Notes under the pieces: model-generated
Told to the model about the DNA's origin: nothing
Seen by the model: the letters and a program-made list of their open reading frames with translations, nothing else
Databases searched by the model: none
Made by a program: the position numbers and the translations under genes
Part shown: piece by piece, positions 5,941 through 7,543 of the stretch
How the letters are laid out: each line of letters starts with the position of its first letter
Numbering within the stretch: the stretch's first letter is position 1
Assembly: GCA_964628065.1 (NCBI GenBank)
Contig: CAZVLM010000029.1
Coordinates: 1-7,543 of the forward strand
Origin: CAIXMG01 sp964628065
Lineage (GTDB): Bacteria; Patescibacteriota; Minisyncoccia; Phycocordibacterales; UBA1006
DNA: 7,543 nt
Reading direction: 5' to 3'

Positions 5941-6954
5941 ATGGCATTCTTCTCGAAAAAACTTGGAATCGACCTTGGTACGGCAAACGTGCTTGTTTAC
6001 GTTCCTGGAAAGGGAATTGTGATCAACGAACCTTCAGTGGTGGCTATTTCAGAGCACGACAATCAGATTCTTGCGATTGGATCTGACGCTCGCGCAATGC
6101 TGGGTAAAACCCCTGATTCTATTGTTGCGTATCGTCCGATGCGAGACGGAGTGATCGCGGACTATCGCGTAACCGAAGCCATGCTTCGTTACTTTATGAA
6201 AAAAGCTCTTGGTGGCATGGGCTGGGTTAAGCCTGAAGTTATGATTTCTGTTCCTGCAGGAGTGACTTCGACAGAGCGACGAGCGGTAGTAGAAGCTGCA
6301 ATTAAAGCAGGTGCAAAAGTCGCACACGTGGTACGTGAACCAATTGTTGCAGCCATTGGCGCAGGTATTCCCATTAATGAACCTCATGGACACATGGTGG
6401 TAGATATCGGAGGAGGTACAACAGACGTAGCGGTGATTTCACTGGGATCCATTCAGGCGTGTACGTCGGTGAAATGCGCTGGAAATAAAATTGACCGTGC
6501 AATTACAGATTATATTAAGAAGCATTACAACCTTGCGATCGGAGATCGAACGGCAGAAAAAATTAAAGTAAAAATTGGCGCAGCGATTCCTTTAGAAGAA
6601 GAACTTGAACTCATCGTGAAGGGTCGCGATTATGTCACAGGACTCCCTCGCTCAGTAAAAATTTCTACAAATGAAATTGTTCGCGCGATTGATGATGAGT
6701 TGTTGAAAATCATCGATGCGATTAAGGACGTGCTTCAGAATACGCTTCCCGAACTTGCAGCCGATATTATCGATAACGGAATCGTAATGACCGGAGGATC
6801 GTCACAGCTCCGCAACCTTACCGATCTCGTATACCGAAAAACCGGCGTAAAGGCAGTCCTTGCCGAAGACGCATTGTTTTGCGTGGCGAAGGGGATCGGA
6901 CTCGCGTTAGATCATATGGATACGTATAACCGAGCGTTGCTTGCGAAGAAATAA
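5941..6954 (+). CDS. mreB: Rod-shape-determining actin homologue MreB (337 aa)
   Basis: MreB polymerises on the inner face of the membrane in an ATP-dependent way and guides side-wall peptidoglycan synthesis. The actin/Hsp70 ATPase signatures are all present: phosphate-1 loop DLGTAN (11-16), SVPAGVTSTERRAV (103-116), the EPIVAAIGAGI helix with its conserved glutamate E133, phosphate-2 loop DIGGGTTD (155-162), and adenosine motif TGGSSQL (284-290). The length matches the family (336-347 residues in well-studied MreBs), so the gene is complete. The N-terminal MAFFSKKLG is a short hydrophobic-basic stretch that could help membrane contact. The gene has its own promoter element and is closed by a strong hairpin. 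The next gene is convergent, so the usual mreBCD operon is not present here; mreC and mreD must lie elsewhere or be missing. The closest alternatives, Hsp70 or ParM, are excluded by the MreB-like size and motif set. Confidence 0.97.
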   Translation: MAFFSKKLGIDLGTANVLVYVPGKGIVINEPSVVAISEHDNQILAIGSDARAMLGKTPDSIVAYRPMRDGVIADYRVTEAMLRYFMKKALGGMGWVKPEVMISVPAGVTSTERRAVVEAAIKAGAKVAHVVREPIVAAIGAGIPINEPHGHMVVDIGGGTTDVAVISLGSIQACTSVKCAGNKIDRAITDYIKKHYNLAIGDRTAEKIKVKIGAAIPLEEELELIVKGRDYVTGLPRSVKISTNEIVRAIDDELLKIIDAIKDVLQNTLPELAADIIDNGIVMTGGSSQLRNLTDLVYRKTGVKAVLAEDALFCVAKGIGLALDHMDTYNRALLAKK

Positions 6955-6966
6955 TTTTTTAAGTTT

Positions 6967-6996
6967 AAATCGGCATCTTTTCAGATGCCGATTTTT
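6967..6996 (+). terminator. Terminator of mreB, shared with the convergent gene
   Basis: A perfect 12-bp stem (6967-6978 with 6983-6994) with a TTTC loop ends in five T residues (6992-6996), 12 bases after the mreB stop. On the minus strand the same hairpin immediately follows the stop codon (6997-6995) of the convergent gene, but only three U residues, all inside the stem, would follow there, so termination in that direction should be weaker. Confidence 0.88.
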
Positions 6997-7489
6997 ACGC
7001 AAGGCGTTTTTTCTGTTTTATCCAGACCATTAGGACTTCGTTTAAGTTTCTATACTCCAATACCGCTTTTCCTTTCAGCAATTGGTTTAATTTCAGAAAG
7101 GTTCCATTGATATCTGCATCTGTATTAAGATTCGATCCTGTTAAGAATTTTTTATAAATACAGAAGCTAATGTCCCTATCAGGATCATTAGAAGTTTCAA
7201 AGCCTACGATTTCTAAAGCTATTGCCTCAAGAAGGCTGTAAGTCCTATCTTTCAGCCCTAGATACTTTAGTGTTGTTTGAGCATTAAGCAGTACATTGCT
7301 GTTAGGTGAAGATTCTTTCAATAAGAGGCTTTTTAACCTACTTTGAATATTCTCTTCGTGCGTTAATATTGCTTGTTTTGCATCCTCTATTTTTTTTGCA
7401 AGCTGATTAATTTTATCCGTATCGTTTTTAATCGCTTCATCATCAAAGAGTTGTTCAATAAGGGATCTAGATTGTTCCATTTTGCGCAT
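6995..7489 (-). CDS. Hypothetical protein with N-terminal coiled coil (164 aa)
   Basis: I do not recognise this protein. It has no signal peptide and no membrane segment, so it should be cytoplasmic. Residues about 8-60 are rich in charged residues, with hydrophobic residues at heptad-like spacing (KINQLAKKIEDAKQAILTHE region), a likely coiled coil or long helical hairpin. A mixed middle part (about 70-120) follows, with a polar NDPDRD stretch and one cysteine (C110). The tail is helical and basic (VWIKQKKRLA). Two in-frame starts are possible, ATG at 7489 and at 7480; neither has a Shine-Dalgarno sequence. That it is a real gene is supported by an excellent promoter just upstream, an uninterrupted frame, and a hairpin directly after the stop. 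It is convergent with mreB and not obviously tied to it. The role is unknown; coiled-coil and basic regions alone do not indicate one. Confidence 0.78.
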   Translation of the reverse strand: MRKMEQSRSLIEQLFDDEAIKNDTDKINQLAKKIEDAKQAILTHEENIQSRLKSLLLKESSPNSNVLLNAQTTLKYLGLKDRTYSLLEAIALEIVGFETSNDPDRDISFCIYKKFLTGSNLNTDADINGTFLKLNQLLKGKAVLEYRNLNEVLMVWIKQKKRLA

Positions 7490-7508
7490 CGTTTTAGTTT
7501 CATATAAA

Positions 7509-7537
7509 ACTATATCATTAATTATTTATATAGTCAA
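7509..7537 (-). promoter_or_regulatory. Strong promoter of the hypothetical minus-strand gene
   Basis: On the minus strand, TTGACT (7537-7532, five of six matches) is followed after exactly 17 bases by TATAGT (7514-7509, five of six), itself preceded by TGA, making an extended -10. The surrounding DNA is very AT-rich. Transcription should start near 7501-7502, leaving a leader of about 12 bases before the ATG at 7489, or about 21 before the ATG at 7480. It is the best promoter match in the window. Confidence 0.78.
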
Positions 7538-7543
7538 TATGAT

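Noticed and set aside
1..7543. Alternative genetic code (UGA as glycine) of some CPR lineages
   Set aside because: Three genes end at TGA at their family-appropriate lengths (3133, 4605, 5149) and the other recognised frames contain no internal TGA.

Overview
The window reads as a piece of a small, AT-leaning bacterial genome, most likely a Candidate Phyla Radiation (Patescibacteria, probably Parcubacteria-like) metagenome scaffold. The pointers are a PriA homologue whose ATPase motifs are eroded but whose zinc-binding cysteines remain, short compact genes, start codons with no visible Shine-Dalgarno sequence, and -10 elements so close to the start codon that the mRNAs would be leaderless or nearly so. 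TGA is used as a normal stop (genes ending at 3133, 4605 and 5149), so the UGA-glycine code of Gracilibacteria/SR1 is not indicated. The lineage is an inference from protein character, not from a marker gene.

Layout. Positions 1-1859 (minus strand) hold nearly all of priA, open at both ends: the N-terminus is lost in a run of exactly 100 N (1860-1959) and the last residues run off the left edge. After the gap comes a 5'-truncated VanX/DdpX-type D-Ala-D-Ala dipeptidase (1960-2619, plus strand). A head-to-tail plus-strand series follows: a Nudix hydrolase (2639-3133), an orphan MazF/PemK-family protein (3198-3581), a class A beta-lactamase-fold protein with no export signal (3691-4605), a second Nudix hydrolase (4667-5149), a short sugar-nucleotide-type nucleotidyltransferase (5201-5878) and mreB (5941-6954). 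The last gene (6995-7489) is on the minus strand, convergent with mreB, shares a terminator hairpin with it and encodes an unrecognised 164-residue protein. No stretch over 300 bases lacks a gene, and I see no rRNA, tRNA, CRISPR array or insertion sequence.

How it fits together. Several products touch cell-wall or precursor chemistry: a D-Ala-D-Ala dipeptidase, a penicillin-recognising fold, a nucleotidyltransferase and MreB. The two Nudix enzymes and the MazF-like protein are typical accessory or housecleaning genes. However, hairpins after mazF, after the second nudix gene and after mreB, together with separate promoter-like elements, suggest mostly individually transcribed genes rather than one operon. 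mreB here is not followed by mreC/mreD.

The points most worth a second look are the apparently ATPase-dead PriA, the recurring extended -10/leaderless arrangement, the signal-less beta-lactamase-fold protein with an operator-like inverted repeat at its start codon, and the unknown minus-strand gene behind the strongest promoter in the window.
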